Assembly: GCA_041859375.1 (NCBI GenBank)
Contig: JBHEKP010000296.1
Span: forward strand, 1 to 10,276
Direction of reading: 5' to 3'
DNA length: 10,276 bases
Source: JBHEKP01 sp041859375
Lineage (GTDB): Bacteria; Hydrogenedentota; Hydrogenedentia; Hydrogenedentales; CAITNO01
The notes beneath the pieces were generated by a model, which worked only from the letters and a program-made list of their open reading frames with translations, was not told the DNA's origin and did no database searches. The translations under genes were made by a program, and so were the position numbers. Shown piece after piece: positions 1-7,953 of the stretch. Numbering within the stretch: the first letter of the stretch is position 1; each line of letters begins with the position of its first letter.

Positions 1-1761
1 TATTTCCGCGAGGTGCGGGAGAGCGGCAGGACGCTGGAGCGTCACCACGCCGACCTGAACGCCTGGGGCGTGGGCTGCTACACCTCGCAGGTTCGGATTA
101 AGCAAAAGCACCGCCTGCTGGAAAACGAGCTGTACCAGTTGGAAAAGACGGCGGCCACGGCGGCGCTCGGCAACGCCGCAGCCTGGCCCGCCGCCGCGCT
201 GGCACAGGTAGTTCCCGATTTGCTTGAGGGCGAGTTCCACGACATCCTTCCCGGCTCGTCCATCCAGCCCGTGGAGGAGGCCGCACTGCGCCTCTTCGAT
301 CACGGCCTAGAAATCTGCTCGCGCGAGCGGGCGCGGCTGTTTTTCGCGCTGGCGTCGGGCCAGCCCCGCGCCGCCGAGGGCACGGTGCCGGTGCTCGCGT
401 GGAACCCGCACCCCCACAAGGTTGCGGGCGTGTTCGAGTGCGAGTTCAACCTGCCCGACGCGGTCTGGGAGGAGCAGTTCACCGCGCCGGTGGTGCGGCT
501 CAACGGCGCGCCGCTGCCCTGCCAGTGCGAACAGCCCCACGGCAACATCAACCTTGACTGGCGCAAGCGGGTGGTCTTTGAGGCGGAACTCGCGCCCAAC
601 AGCGTGAACCGCTTCGACTGCACGCTGGAGCGGGTGCTGCCCGCGCGGCCCGCGCCCGCCCTGAAGGCGGAAAACGGCCGGCTGGTTTTCAGGACGGACA
701 CGCTCGACGTGGTCATCAACACGGAAACGGGCCTGATGGACAGGCTGGCCGTGGAAGGGCGCGAATTCCTGAAACCGGAGGCGTTCCTGCCGCTGGTGAT
801 GCAGGACGACGCCGACCCGTGGGGCATGCGCTACAACCGCTGGCGCGACATTGCGGGCCGGTTCACCCTGCTCTCCCCGGAAAAGGCGGCGGAGGTGTCC
901 GGCATCGTCAACGACAGCGCCGGGGCCGTCCGGGTCATCGAGGACGGCGAGGTGCGCACGGTGGTGGAGGCGCTCTTCGGGTTCAACGACTCCTTCATCA
1001 TCCTCACCTACAAGCTGCCGAAGAAGGGAAGCGAGATTGAGGCGCATGTGCGGGTGCACTGGAACGAGAAGGACCGCTGCCTCAAGCTGGCGGTGCCGAC
1101 CGCGGCGGCGGACGCGGCCTATCTGGGCCAGGTGGCCTTCGGCCGCGACACGCTGCCCGGCGCGGCGCGGGAATGCGCCGCGCAGAAATGGGTGGCCGCC
1201 GTGTCCGAGGCGGAGGACAGCGCCGTGGCAATCATCAACGACGGCGTGTACGGCTCCGATTTTGTGGACGGACAAATCCGCCTGACGCTCATGCGCGGGC
1301 CTGCCTATTCGGGCCACCCCATCTGGGAGCGCCCCATCACGCCGCAGGACCGTTACACCCCCCGGCAGGACCAGGGCGAGCGGCAGTTCAGGTTCTGGCT
1401 GCGCGCGGGCGCGGCTTCGGAAATCATGGAAACCATCGACCGCGCCGCGCTGGTGCGGAACGAGAAGCCCTTTGTGCTTTCCTTCTACCCCACGGGGGCG
1501 GGCACCGCACCGCAACTGCCCATGGTCACCCTCGGGGACGACGCGGTGGTGATGAGCGCATTCAAGCGGGCGGAGGACGGGAAGGGGTTCATCATCCGGA
1601 TCTACGAGCCAACCGGAAAACCCCGGAGCACGCGGATCAGCCTGCCGCCGCTGGGTGTCAGCGCGGATGTGGAACTGGGCGCGTTTGAGATTAAAACGTT
1701 CCGCCTCGACCCGGCGGCGAAAACCCTTGTTGAAACGGACCTGATCGAACGCCCGTGCTGA
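1..1761 (+). CDS. GH38 alpha-mannosidase, C-terminal part (5' end outside window)
   Basis: The reading frame is already open at base 1, so this is the C-terminal 586 residues of a larger protein. Family knowledge: GH38 enzymes are zinc-dependent retaining alpha-mannosidases that remove mannose from glycans. Seen: near the start, a GCYTSQ segment followed by an Arg/Lys-rich helix, then EFHDILPGSSI at residues 78-88, the hallmark of bacterial GH38 at the end of the catalytic/helical region. H80 should correspond to the zinc-ligand histidine of this motif (H471 in Drosophila Golgi mannosidase II). The rest matches the long beta-sandwich C-terminal half in character (for example the NPHPHKVAGVFE segment and a run of beta-rich sequence to the end). 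The nucleophile-bearing N-terminal barrel, probably several hundred residues, lies outside. No signal peptide can be judged. The next gene starts 19 nt downstream, suggesting an operon. GH38 assignment is confident; substrate linkage is not determinable. Confidence 0.9.
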   Translation, partial: YFREVRESGRTLERHHADLNAWGVGCYTSQVRIKQKHRLLENELYQLEKTAATAALGNAAAWPAAALAQVVPDLLEGEFHDILPGSSIQPVEEAALRLFDHGLEICSRERARLFFALASGQPRAAEGTVPVLAWNPHPHKVAGVFECEFNLPDAVWEEQFTAPVVRLNGAPLPCQCEQPHGNINLDWRKRVVFEAELAPNSVNRFDCTLERVLPARPAPALKAENGRLVFRTDTLDVVINTETGLMDRLAVEGREFLKPEAFLPLVMQDDADPWGMRYNRWRDIAGRFTLLSPEKAAEVSGIVNDSAGAVRVIEDGEVRTVVEALFGFNDSFIILTYKLPKKGSEIEAHVRVHWNEKDRCLKLAVPTAAADAAYLGQVAFGRDTLPGAARECAAQKWVAAVSEAEDSAVAIINDGVYGSDFVDGQIRLTLMRGPAYSGHPIWERPITPQDRYTPRQDQGERQFRFWLRAGAASEIMETIDRAALVRNEKPFVLSFYPTGAGTAPQLPMVTLGDDAVVMSAFKRAEDGKGFIIRIYEPTGKPRSTRISLPPLGVSADVELGAFEIKTFRLDPAAKTLVETDLIERPC

Positions 1762-1780
1762 ACGGCGGGAAAAGGCGCGC

Positions 1781-3097
1781 ATGAACAACATCCGGCTTGT
1801 TGACAATGTGGTCACCTCCGTGGCGGGCGACCAGGAGCGGGAGGCAAAATCCCGGCGTTACAACCTCACCGAGGGGCTGGGCGTGATGGTTTTCATCATG
1901 TTCATCCTTTGGGGCGTCGCCTACCCCTTCGGGGTGATGGGTGAAATCAACGGGATTCGCGAAGTTTCCACCTGGATGCTCATTTTGGGGGCCGTCTACA
2001 TCCTCTTTGTCAGCCCATTCATCCACAAGGACACGCTGTGCACATGGGGGCTGGGCAGTCCCTGGAAACTGCGGGAGATGCTCCGGGAGGGAAGCCCCGC
2101 AAAGCGGTTGATGCTTGGGCTGCTGCTGCTGGCGCTCTTTCTGGGATTGAACGCCCTCAATTACCTGAACTGGGGGGAAGTGTCGGAATTCTTCAACTTT
2201 GACAAGACCCCCGCGAAGGACTTTGACAAGTCCTTCCCCGGCATCCTTGTGGTGTTCGGCTTCGGCTCCGCGCTTTCCGCGGTGATTGTGCTCTTCGGCA
2301 TCCGCTATGACAATTTCCTTTCCGCCTTCGCCACGGCCATGAAAATCGCGCTGCCGCTGCTGGCGCTGATCATTCTGGGCGCTGTGGCGCAGCGGGGCGC
2401 GCACGCCTTTGACGGGTTCACCTTCCGCAGGTTCTTCACGGGCGCCTTCGGCTACGTTTTCTGGGGTTTTGTGCAGCAGCTCCTCTTCTCCGCCTACATG
2501 GGCACGCGGGTGCGCAAGGCCTTCGGTCCCGCCACCGCGCCGGACAACGCAAGGCCAGCCGGAACGCGGCTGCCCGTTGCGCTCCGCTTTGGGGCGGGGT
2601 TTGCCCTGGTGGGCGCGCCCCTGTTCTACCTGCCGCTGCTGGCGCACTTCGGCGCTGAAACGATTCCCCTCAAACTCCTGTTCTTCTTTGCCCTGTTCTT
2701 CGCGCCCCTGGGCGTCCTTTACGGCCATTATTACGCGGTGGACCGCAAGCGCCTGCTGGTTGCCACGCTCAGCGGAAGCTGTTTCGGACTGATTCACATC
2801 AACTCATGGGGCCTGGTGGCGGTCACCTTCCTGCTGGGCGTGTTCCTGAGCTATGTGTTCATGGTGGAGCGCAACCGCAACCTGGTCGCGCTGGGATTCA
2901 TCCACGGGCTGCTGGGCTCCTCCTTCAGCCTCTTCTTTTCCGACGGCAAATCCGGCGCGCTGGAGGTGGACTACGGTGTGGGCCCCTGGAACGTGGACAA
3001 CCCCGCGTGGGGTGTCATGTTTGTGCCCGTTGTGTGCATGCTGGCCTACCTGTTCATCATCGGGTGCTATCTGAAAAACGCGCATGAGGAGGCGTGA
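1781..3097 (+). CDS. CPBP-like (Abi/Rce1-type) polytopic membrane protein with degenerate protease motif
   Basis: 438 residues with about ten hydrophobic segments (roughly 33-53, 64-81, 107-125, 154-174, 185-203, 220-240, 268-288, 296-315, 343-361, 367-386, 410-430), so an inner-membrane protein. The C-terminal half has the CPBP intramembrane-protease layout: motif 1 at 228-240 (WGFVQQLLFSAYM), motif 2 FGLIH at 335-339 with H339, and motif 3 at 372-380 with H375. Family knowledge: active CPBP glutamic proteases carry EExxxR, FxxxH and HxxxN/B. Here motif 1 reads QQLLFS (Q232, Q233, S237 replacing both Glu and the Arg), and G379 sits at the motif 3 Asn position, while both histidines are kept. 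It may be a non-proteolytic relative or a distinct subfamily. ATG at 1781 follows a weak purine-rich GGGAAAAGG. It sits 19 nt after the mannosidase and directly upstream of the thioesterase. Family call is moderately confident; function unknown. Confidence 0.7.
   Translation: MNNIRLVDNVVTSVAGDQEREAKSRRYNLTEGLGVMVFIMFILWGVAYPFGVMGEINGIREVSTWMLILGAVYILFVSPFIHKDTLCTWGLGSPWKLREMLREGSPAKRLMLGLLLLALFLGLNALNYLNWGEVSEFFNFDKTPAKDFDKSFPGILVVFGFGSALSAVIVLFGIRYDNFLSAFATAMKIALPLLALIILGAVAQRGAHAFDGFTFRRFFTGAFGYVFWGFVQQLLFSAYMGTRVRKAFGPATAPDNARPAGTRLPVALRFGAGFALVGAPLFYLPLLAHFGAETIPLKLLFFFALFFAPLGVLYGHYYAVDRKRLLVATLSGSCFGLIHINSWGLVAVTFLLGVFLSYVFMVERNRNLVALGFIHGLLGSSFSLFFSDGKSGALEVDYGVGPWNVDNPAWGVMFVPVVCMLAYLFIIGCYLKNAHEEA
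3086..3092 (+). promoter_or_regulatory. Strong ribosome binding site deciding the thioesterase start
   Basis: GAGGAGG lies inside the last codons of the upstream membrane-protein gene, 6 nt before the ATG at 3099. An in-frame ATG also exists at 3084, but it overlaps this Shine-Dalgarno sequence and would add only five residues (MRRRE), so 3099 is preferred. The upstream stop (3095-3097) and this start are separated by one base, favouring translational coupling. Confidence 0.75.
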
Positions 3098-3098
3098 A

Positions 3099-3527
3099 AT
3101 GGACGACAAGGTGCTCCGCGAGTATTTCCGCGCCGACGCCATCGCGGAATCCCTGGGCATGGTCATTCTGGAGGGCGCAAACGGCGGCGCGGTGGTTGAA
3201 ATGCCCGTGGATGGAAGGCATTTGAACGGCATGGGCCACATCCACGGGGCGTCCCTCTTCGCACTGGGTGATTTCTGCCTCGCGGTGGCGTCCAACTCCC
3301 ACGGCACCTCGGCGGTGGCCATCCGCTGCGGCATCAGCTACCACCGGCCCGTCACCGCGGGGGAAACACTGCGCGCCACGGCCCGTGAAAAGCATTTTGG
3401 CAAGCGCATCGCGGAGTATGAGATAGAGATACGCAACAGCGCCGGGGCCCTGGTCGCCTCGATGCAGGGCATGGTCTTCCGCAAGGGGGACGCCCTGGAG
3501 GAAATCATCGCGCGCCGGGAAGGCTGA
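3099..3527 (+). CDS. PaaI-type hotdog-fold acyl-CoA thioesterase
   Basis: 142 residues, the usual size for a single-hotdog thioesterase. Family knowledge: PaaI/YdiI-like enzymes hydrolyse acyl- or aryl-CoA thioesters as cytoplasmic tetramers. Seen: the central helix motif HLNGMGHIHGASLFALGDFCLAV at 41-63, with N43, the HGA turn at 49-51 and D58 at the position of the PaaI catalytic aspartate. The beta-strand segment AIRCGISYHRPVTAGETLRATA at 74-95 is typical of the family, where 'Y.RPV..G' precedes the strand containing 'L.A.A'. No signal peptide or membrane segment. It is the last gene of a three-gene plus-strand group and ends 10 nt from the convergent DUF4838 gene. The link to mannosidase and membrane protein is positional only; the substrate cannot be read from sequence. 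Confidence 0.85.
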   Translation: MDDKVLREYFRADAIAESLGMVILEGANGGAVVEMPVDGRHLNGMGHIHGASLFALGDFCLAVASNSHGTSAVAIRCGISYHRPVTAGETLRATAREKHFGKRIAEYEIEIRNSAGALVASMQGMVFRKGDALEEIIARREG

Positions 3528-3537
3528 ACCCGGACCG

Positions 3538-5199
3538 TCAGGGGGCCTTTCTTTTTTCGGCCAGCGCCTTGAGCGGCGCGCACGCCGCCAGCGCCCTTTT
3601 CTTGTATGCCGGGAAACCCTCGGCATCGTCCGGAATCCCGTCGAACAGGGCGATGGCGCGGTTCAGCGAATCCGCGTCAAACCAGGCGGCATCGTCATCC
3701 AGCCCGAGCCGCACCCCGGCCTTCTTCCTTGCCTCCGAGGCAATCCGGCAATATTCCTGGACGGCGTCCGCGGCCGGTCCGTAGTAGAGCCTGCAGAATT
3801 CGCGCGTTGTCATGTCCATGACCAGGTCCGGGTCCCAGGAGAACACCCCAAAAAGATAGGATCGCAACACCCCCAAATCCACCGATTCCGGCGGCGCGCC
3901 CCCCGTGCCGCACATCATGTAGACGCCGGCCACATTGTGCTGAATGTAATACAACACCGAAGGCTGAATGGCATCCAGGCAGGGGAAGGGCAGCGAGGGA
4001 TCGCGGCGGTTGCACAGGAAATCCAACACGTACAATTCCGCGCCCAGCCGGTTCCAGCCGGAAACATCGCCGCCAAACACCGCATTGGAGGTTGCTCCGG
4101 GATCATCCGGAGGGAGGGAGAAGTCCGCGTCGGCGCGGGACAGATGCACAATCACGGCGGGATCCGGACGCAGTGACTTGGGCGGCCTGCGCAGTTCCGG
4201 CGGCAGCAGCACGTGCACCCGGGGCGGATTGCCGGGGAAACGCCCGGCCAACAGCTGCGCCACGCGGTTTGCCGTGAAAATGACCGCCGCGGAGGGGCTT
4301 TCCTCGCGCATGTTCAACGCCACACCGTCCGGGGAGAGCACGGGCGTGAGCCAGTCCATCGCGGAGAGGGACCAGATGCCCGAGCCGGGCGGCCAGGCGG
4401 CTTTTTCCCTGCGCGCCAGCGTTTCCCCGTCCCCGTCCTGTCCGGCGGAGATCAATTGTGTGAGCGTCTCCGCCAGCGCCGCCGCCCCCGCCTCGGAACC
4501 GTATTCGGCGGCTTGTCCGGAAACGGGGGGGGAGGGGGTGGGGGAGGCCAGTGGAAGCAGATATTCCATGCCCGGCGGCGGCGGGACGAATTGGTCGTCC
4601 AGCATCATGCCCCGCCGGTAGGCCAGGGTGTCCCGGCCCCACAACCCGAGAAAACTGTTCTCACGAAAGGCAAAGGGGGGCCGCATCATGACGTCCAGCT
4701 TTGGCATGCTGAACCTGGCGTAGGGGACCAGCACGGCATCCGGAGCCAGCCACCGCGCCCCCACCATTTTCTGGAAAAAGACATGGATTCCGCGCATCAC
4801 CCCCTGATCATCGTTTGCGGCGATGATCAACTGGCGGTTGGCGCCCCTTGCGGCATACTTGGCGGGGGGGATGTAGGTGCGCACCAGGCAGCCCCCTGCG
4901 GGTATCTTTTTCTTTTCCTCCGGGCCAAGCAGGTCCTCCGTCAGCACCTCCGCACCCAGCCAGACATTGTACCTTCCCTCGTTTCTTTCGCTGATTTTGA
5001 TGTCGCGCCTGGTGGATATTTTCCAGCAGGTCTGAAAGGTCCGCGCCGCGTCCATCATGGCGGGGGAGGCGTTGGGGGGGACGACCACATGAAAGTACTC
5101 GTAGGTCGTGGCGTCCATCCAGTCGGTGGACGCGACCCCGGGGGTCTGCCCCGAAAGCAGCGCCGCGAGCCCCAGCAAAAAACCGGCAGGGAATGTCAT
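3538..5199 (-). CDS. Exported DUF4838-domain protein
   Basis: 553 residues. Residues 1-23 form a hydrophobic export signal (FPAGFLLGLAALL, likely cleavage after GVA). Residues about 35-180 resemble the N-terminal half of DUF4838 proteins: Rossmann-like/GH20-N-like strand order, YNVWLGAEV at 77-85, LIIAAND at 124-130, a GARWLAPDAVLVP segment at 147-159 and RPPFAFRENSF at 173-183. Residues about 440-525 match the C-terminal DUF4838 region, including LRSYLFGVFSWDPD and EFCRLYYGPAADAVQEY. Family knowledge: these proteins are abundant in PVC and Bacteroidetes genomes and are suspected carbohydrate-active proteins, without an established reaction. The middle (205-270) is Pro/Gly/Ala-rich low complexity. 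Start ATG at 5199 is preceded by AGAAGGA 8 nt upstream. The signal n-region lacks basic residues; upstream in-frame codons include Arg-Arg but no ATG, GTG or TTG. Last gene of the minus-strand group, 74 nt after its neighbour. Confidence 0.72.
   Translation of the reverse strand: MTFPAGFLLGLAALLSGQTPGVASTDWMDATTYEYFHVVVPPNASPAMMDAARTFQTCWKISTRRDIKISERNEGRYNVWLGAEVLTEDLLGPEEKKKIPAGGCLVRTYIPPAKYAARGANRQLIIAANDDQGVMRGIHVFFQKMVGARWLAPDAVLVPYARFSMPKLDVMMRPPFAFRENSFLGLWGRDTLAYRRGMMLDDQFVPPPPGMEYLLPLASPTPSPPVSGQAAEYGSEAGAAALAETLTQLISAGQDGDGETLARREKAAWPPGSGIWSLSAMDWLTPVLSPDGVALNMREESPSAAVIFTANRVAQLLAGRFPGNPPRVHVLLPPELRRPPKSLRPDPAVIVHLSRADADFSLPPDDPGATSNAVFGGDVSGWNRLGAELYVLDFLCNRRDPSLPFPCLDAIQPSVLYYIQHNVAGVYMMCGTGGAPPESVDLGVLRSYLFGVFSWDPDLVMDMTTREFCRLYYGPAADAVQEYCRIASEARKKAGVRLGLDDDAAWFDADSLNRAIALFDGIPDDAEGFPAYKKRALAACAPLKALAEKRKAP
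4525..4544 (+). repeat. G-rich tract with quadruplex potential
   Basis: Plus strand reads G8-A-G5-T-G5, enough for four runs of three or more guanines with loops of 1-2 nt. It lies on the template strand of the DUF4838 gene, encoding its Pro/Ser-rich stretch around residues 218-226. The mRNA is C-rich here, so any quadruplex would form in DNA, not RNA. Confidence 0.5.
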
Positions 5200-5273
5200 G
5201 AGCAGGTTCCTTCTACCATGAAAAGGTACCCTTTTTCCCGGACACTGCGCAAGGAAACGCAGGGCCGCGCGAA

Positions 5274-6335
5274 TTACCGTTTCACCGAGATTTGAAGCGG
5301 TTCCTCGATAATGACCCTGCCGCCGGGCGAGGTGAAGGTGATGCGCAGGGACTCCGCCGGCTCCTGCAGGACAAGAAGGGACGGATCAAGGAGCCAGTTG
5401 GCGGTGAGGCCCGGCTCCACGGACAGGGGCCTCCCCGGATCCGGGGAAAGCCCCAGGCATTTCCAGGCGGGGGCGGTGCCGGGAATGCGGCGGAATCCGC
5501 CGCCGTCCGCACCGCGCGCCTCCAGGGCGGCGGTGTGGCATTTGCCGGAATCCGCTCCCGCGGAATCATGGGGAACCGCCACTTTGGCCGCCACAAGCCC
5601 CTTGTTGGTAACGGACAAGCGCCAGGTCCCCCCGCCCGCCGGGAGCAGTTCAACCTGAAGCCCCCCGCTGTGCAGCCGCTGCTGGTAATAGAGCCAGCCG
5701 CCCGCAACCACCACCACGGCCACGGCAAGCGCCGTCAGATCCCACAGGCCGAGGGAGGCAAACCGTTTCCGGCCGCGGGGCAAGACGCCCCCGCCGGTGG
5801 AGGGGGGGGGAGGCATGGGGGAGGGTGCGTTCCCCCCAGAAGCCTCCCGGTCACCCGTGAGTTCCGAAATGCGCCGGTATTCCCTGGCATACCTGGGCAG
5901 CGGCAAGTCAATAAAACCGCCGACATCCCCCGAATTCTCAGCCCGCAGCAGGCGGTTGAGAAAATTGGCTGTTCCCCCGTGTCCCGCCAGTTCCCCCTGG
6001 AGGCGGCGGTTTTCATCATTTGCCGCCCGGGCGGAAAGCGCGCCGGACCGCACCTGGTCGGGAAGCCGGCTGCTCTGATGGGTGGCGATGCGCGCCAAAT
6101 CCGCCGACTGCCCGCACAGCTCCCTGTGCTCTCCGCGCAACCCGGCCAGGGTCTTTTCCGCGAGATTAAGCTGCTCCTGAAAATAGCGCTCCGAAGGGGC
6201 CGCCTCCGGCCCGGGGGGCAAATCAGAATCCCGGGGCGGCCTTTCACCCGAGGCAAGCGCCGCGGCCTTCTCCCGCCAGGAAAGCACCATTTGCAGGCGG
6301 CGTCCATGGCGGTCCTGGGCGGCGGCGTTAAGCAC
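5274..6335 (-). CDS. Unrecognised coiled-coil, single-TM protein translationally coupled to pyrG
   Basis: 353 residues; I do not recognise a family. Seen, in order: a charged helical region with Leu/Glu/Arg heptad-like spacing (about 48-135), a Pro/Gly/Ser-rich linker (163-185, including PPPP), a basic RGRKRF patch (187-192), one strong transmembrane segment (196-216), then about 130 residues of beta-rich sequence ending at the C-terminus with two cysteines, C266 and C293, that could form a disulfide. Positive-inside reasoning puts the coiled coil in the cytoplasm and the beta domain outside (inference). The start is GTG at 6335, overlapping the last 8 nt of pyrG (GTGCTTAA), with AGGGA 5 nt upstream; the next in-frame Met is residue 16. 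The 8-nt overlap indicates coupling to pyrG translation. Downstream is the DUF4838 gene. Possible roles (envelope scaffold, sensor) are guesses. Confidence 0.7.
   Translation of the reverse strand: MLNAAAQDRHGRRLQMVLSWREKAAALASGERPPRDSDLPPGPEAAPSERYFQEQLNLAEKTLAGLRGEHRELCGQSADLARIATHQSSRLPDQVRSGALSARAANDENRRLQGELAGHGGTANFLNRLLRAENSGDVGGFIDLPLPRYAREYRRISELTGDREASGGNAPSPMPPPPSTGGGVLPRGRKRFASLGLWDLTALAVAVVVVAGGWLYYQQRLHSGGLQVELLPAGGGTWRLSVTNKGLVAAKVAVPHDSAGADSGKCHTAALEARGADGGGFRRIPGTAPAWKCLGLSPDPGRPLSVEPGLTANWLLDPSLLVLQEPAESLRITFTSPGGRVIIEEPLQISVKR
5802..5825 (+). repeat. G9 homopolymer and G-rich tract inside coding sequence
   Basis: Plus strand carries G9 (5802-5810), then A-GG-CAT-G5-A-GGG. 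On the coding (minus) strand it is a C9 tract encoding part of the PPPP linker of the coiled-coil/TM protein. It has quadruplex potential on the plus strand, and a mononucleotide run this long could slip and shift frame. Confidence 0.5.
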
Positions 6336-7953
6336 GGGTTTCCCTGAAGGCCAGCGCCGCCGTCACAAAGTCACGGAACAGGGGCTGCGGCTTGAGGGGT
6401 TTGCTCTTGAATTCAGGGTGGAACTGGGAGGCGCAGAACCAGGGATGGCCGGCGAGCTCCATGATTTCCACCAGTTCGTGGTCGCCCTTGGGATGGGTGC
6501 CGCTGACGATCATGCCCGCCTTGAGCATGGCGTCCAGGTAACTGTTGTTGAATTCGTAGCGGTGCCGGTGGCGTTCGGAGATGGTTTCCGCGCCGTAGGC
6601 CGCGCGGGCGCGGGTGCCCTCCGCAAGATCGCACCGGTACTGCCCGAGCCGCATGGTGCCGCCCATGTCCTTGATGCCGCGCTGCTCGGAAAGCAGGCAG
6701 ATGACCGGGTGGGGCGTCTGCGGGTTGAACTCCGTTGAGGTGGCGCCCTCGAATCCGGCCACGTGGCGGGCCAGCTCAATCACCGCAATCTGCATGCCCA
6801 GGCAGACGCCAAAGTAGGGCACCTGGTTTTCGCGGGCGTATTTCACCGCCATGATCTTTCCCTCGATGCCGCGCGAACCAAAGCCGGGGCCGACCATGAT
6901 GCCGTCGTAGGGGCGAAGCGCCTCCGCCACGTCCACGCCCTTCTCGAACTGTTCCGAGTCCACCCAGTCCAGCCGCACCCGGCAGTCGTTGTGGATGCCC
7001 GCGTGGACAAAGGCCTCATTGATGCTCTTGTAGGCGTCGTCGTGGCCCACATACTTGCCGACCGCCGCGATGCGCACCTCTTTTTTTGCGTTGACCAGGC
7101 GGTCCACCATGGCCGTCCAGCCCGTCAGGTCGCCCTCGGGAATGTCCATCCGGAGGTGCTTCAGCACGATGTCGTCCAGCCCCTGCGCCTTGAAGTTGAG
7201 GGGGATGGCGTAAATCGGGGAGATGTCCTCGGCGTTGATGATCGCCTCGGTGCGCACGTTGCAGAACAGGGCGATTTTGGCGCGCTGGTCGTCGCCGAGG
7301 CGCTTTTTGCCGGTGCGGCAGACAATCACGTCGGGCTGGAGGCCGATGTCGCGCAGGGCGCGCACGCTGTGCTGGGTCGGCTTGGTCTTCAGCTCGCCGG
7401 AGGCGTCAATGTAGGGGACCAGGGTGACGTGGACGAAGCAGCAGTTTTCGGGGCCTATGTCAAGGCGGTACTGGCGCAGCGCCTCAAGGAAGGGCTGGCT
7501 TTCAATGTCGCCCACGGTGCCGCCGATTTCCACGATGGCCACGTCGATATGCTCCTCCTCGGCGGTGAGCAGGCGGATGCGCGACTTGATCTCGTCGGTG
7601 ATGTGGGGGATGACCTGCACGGTCTTGCCCAGGAACTCGCCGCGCCGCTCCTTCTGAATCACGGCGTTGTAGACCGCGCCTGTGGTGGCGTTGCTCTTTT
7701 GCGAGAGGCGCGCGGAGGTGAAGCGCTCGTAATGGCCGAGATCGAGGTCCGTTTCGGCCCCGTCGTCGGTGACGAACACCTCGCCGTGCTCGTAGGGGTT
7801 CATCGTGCCGGGGTCCACGTTGATGTAGGGGTCCAGCTTCATCATCGCGATTTTCAGCCCCCGCGACTCCAGAAGCATGCCCAGGCTGGCCGAGACAATG
7901 CCCTTGCCCACGGAAGACACCACACCGCCGGTCGTAAAGACATATTTGGTCAT
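6328..7953 (-). CDS. pyrG: CTP synthase (glutamine-hydrolysing)
   Basis: Converts UTP to CTP using ATP and glutamine in the cytoplasm. 541 residues, close to the 545 of E. coli PyrG. The N-terminal synthetase domain opens with TGGVVSSVGKGIVSASLG, with P-loop Lys K17, followed by MKLDPYINVDPGTM and GEVFVTDDGAETDLDLGHYERF. The C-terminal class I glutamine amidotransferase domain has the oxyanion region GPGFGSRG, nucleophile C384 in YFGVCLGMQ and the HPE pair H512/E514 in FHPEFKSKP, so the catalytic triad is complete. ATG at 7953 overlaps the kdsB stop (ATGA) and is preceded by AGAGGAAGGAAG inside kdsB. KdsB consumes CTP, so the pair are consecutive steps toward CMP-Kdo. kdsB-pyrG adjacency is known in other Gram-negative lineages, including chlamydiae. 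Confidence 0.98.
   Translation of the reverse strand: MTKYVFTTGGVVSSVGKGIVSASLGMLLESRGLKIAMMKLDPYINVDPGTMNPYEHGEVFVTDDGAETDLDLGHYERFTSARLSQKSNATTGAVYNAVIQKERRGEFLGKTVQVIPHITDEIKSRIRLLTAEEEHIDVAIVEIGGTVGDIESQPFLEALRQYRLDIGPENCCFVHVTLVPYIDASGELKTKPTQHSVRALRDIGLQPDVIVCRTGKKRLGDDQRAKIALFCNVRTEAIINAEDISPIYAIPLNFKAQGLDDIVLKHLRMDIPEGDLTGWTAMVDRLVNAKKEVRIAAVGKYVGHDDAYKSINEAFVHAGIHNDCRVRLDWVDSEQFEKGVDVAEALRPYDGIMVGPGFGSRGIEGKIMAVKYARENQVPYFGVCLGMQIAVIELARHVAGFEGATSTEFNPQTPHPVICLLSEQRGIKDMGGTMRLGQYRCDLAEGTRARAAYGAETISERHRHRYEFNNSYLDAMLKAGMIVSGTHPKGDHELVEIMELAGHPWFCASQFHPEFKSKPLKPQPLFRDFVTAALAFRETRA

Noticed and set aside
307..1815. Long open frame on the minus strand opposite the mannosidase gene
   Set aside because: It is rich in Arg/His/Val/Gly as expected for an antisense frame of a GC-rich gene, has no family motif and overlaps a clear GH38 protein along its whole length.
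3528..3560. Possible bidirectional terminator between the convergent genes
   Set aside because: There is a T-rich run at 3547-3556 on the plus strand, but no convincing hairpin precedes it.
5220..5238. Palindromic GAAAAGGTACC-type sequence before the DUF4838 gene
   Set aside because: Arms are unequal and the centre allows no loop; no T-run or operator family is recognisable, so no function is assigned.
5292..6347. Plus-strand open frame opposite the unknown coiled-coil/TM gene
   Set aside because: The minus-strand reading has a coherent architecture (coiled coil, linker, TM, beta domain) and an operon-like overlap with pyrG; the plus-strand reading is Gly/Arg/Pro-rich with no membrane or domain pattern.
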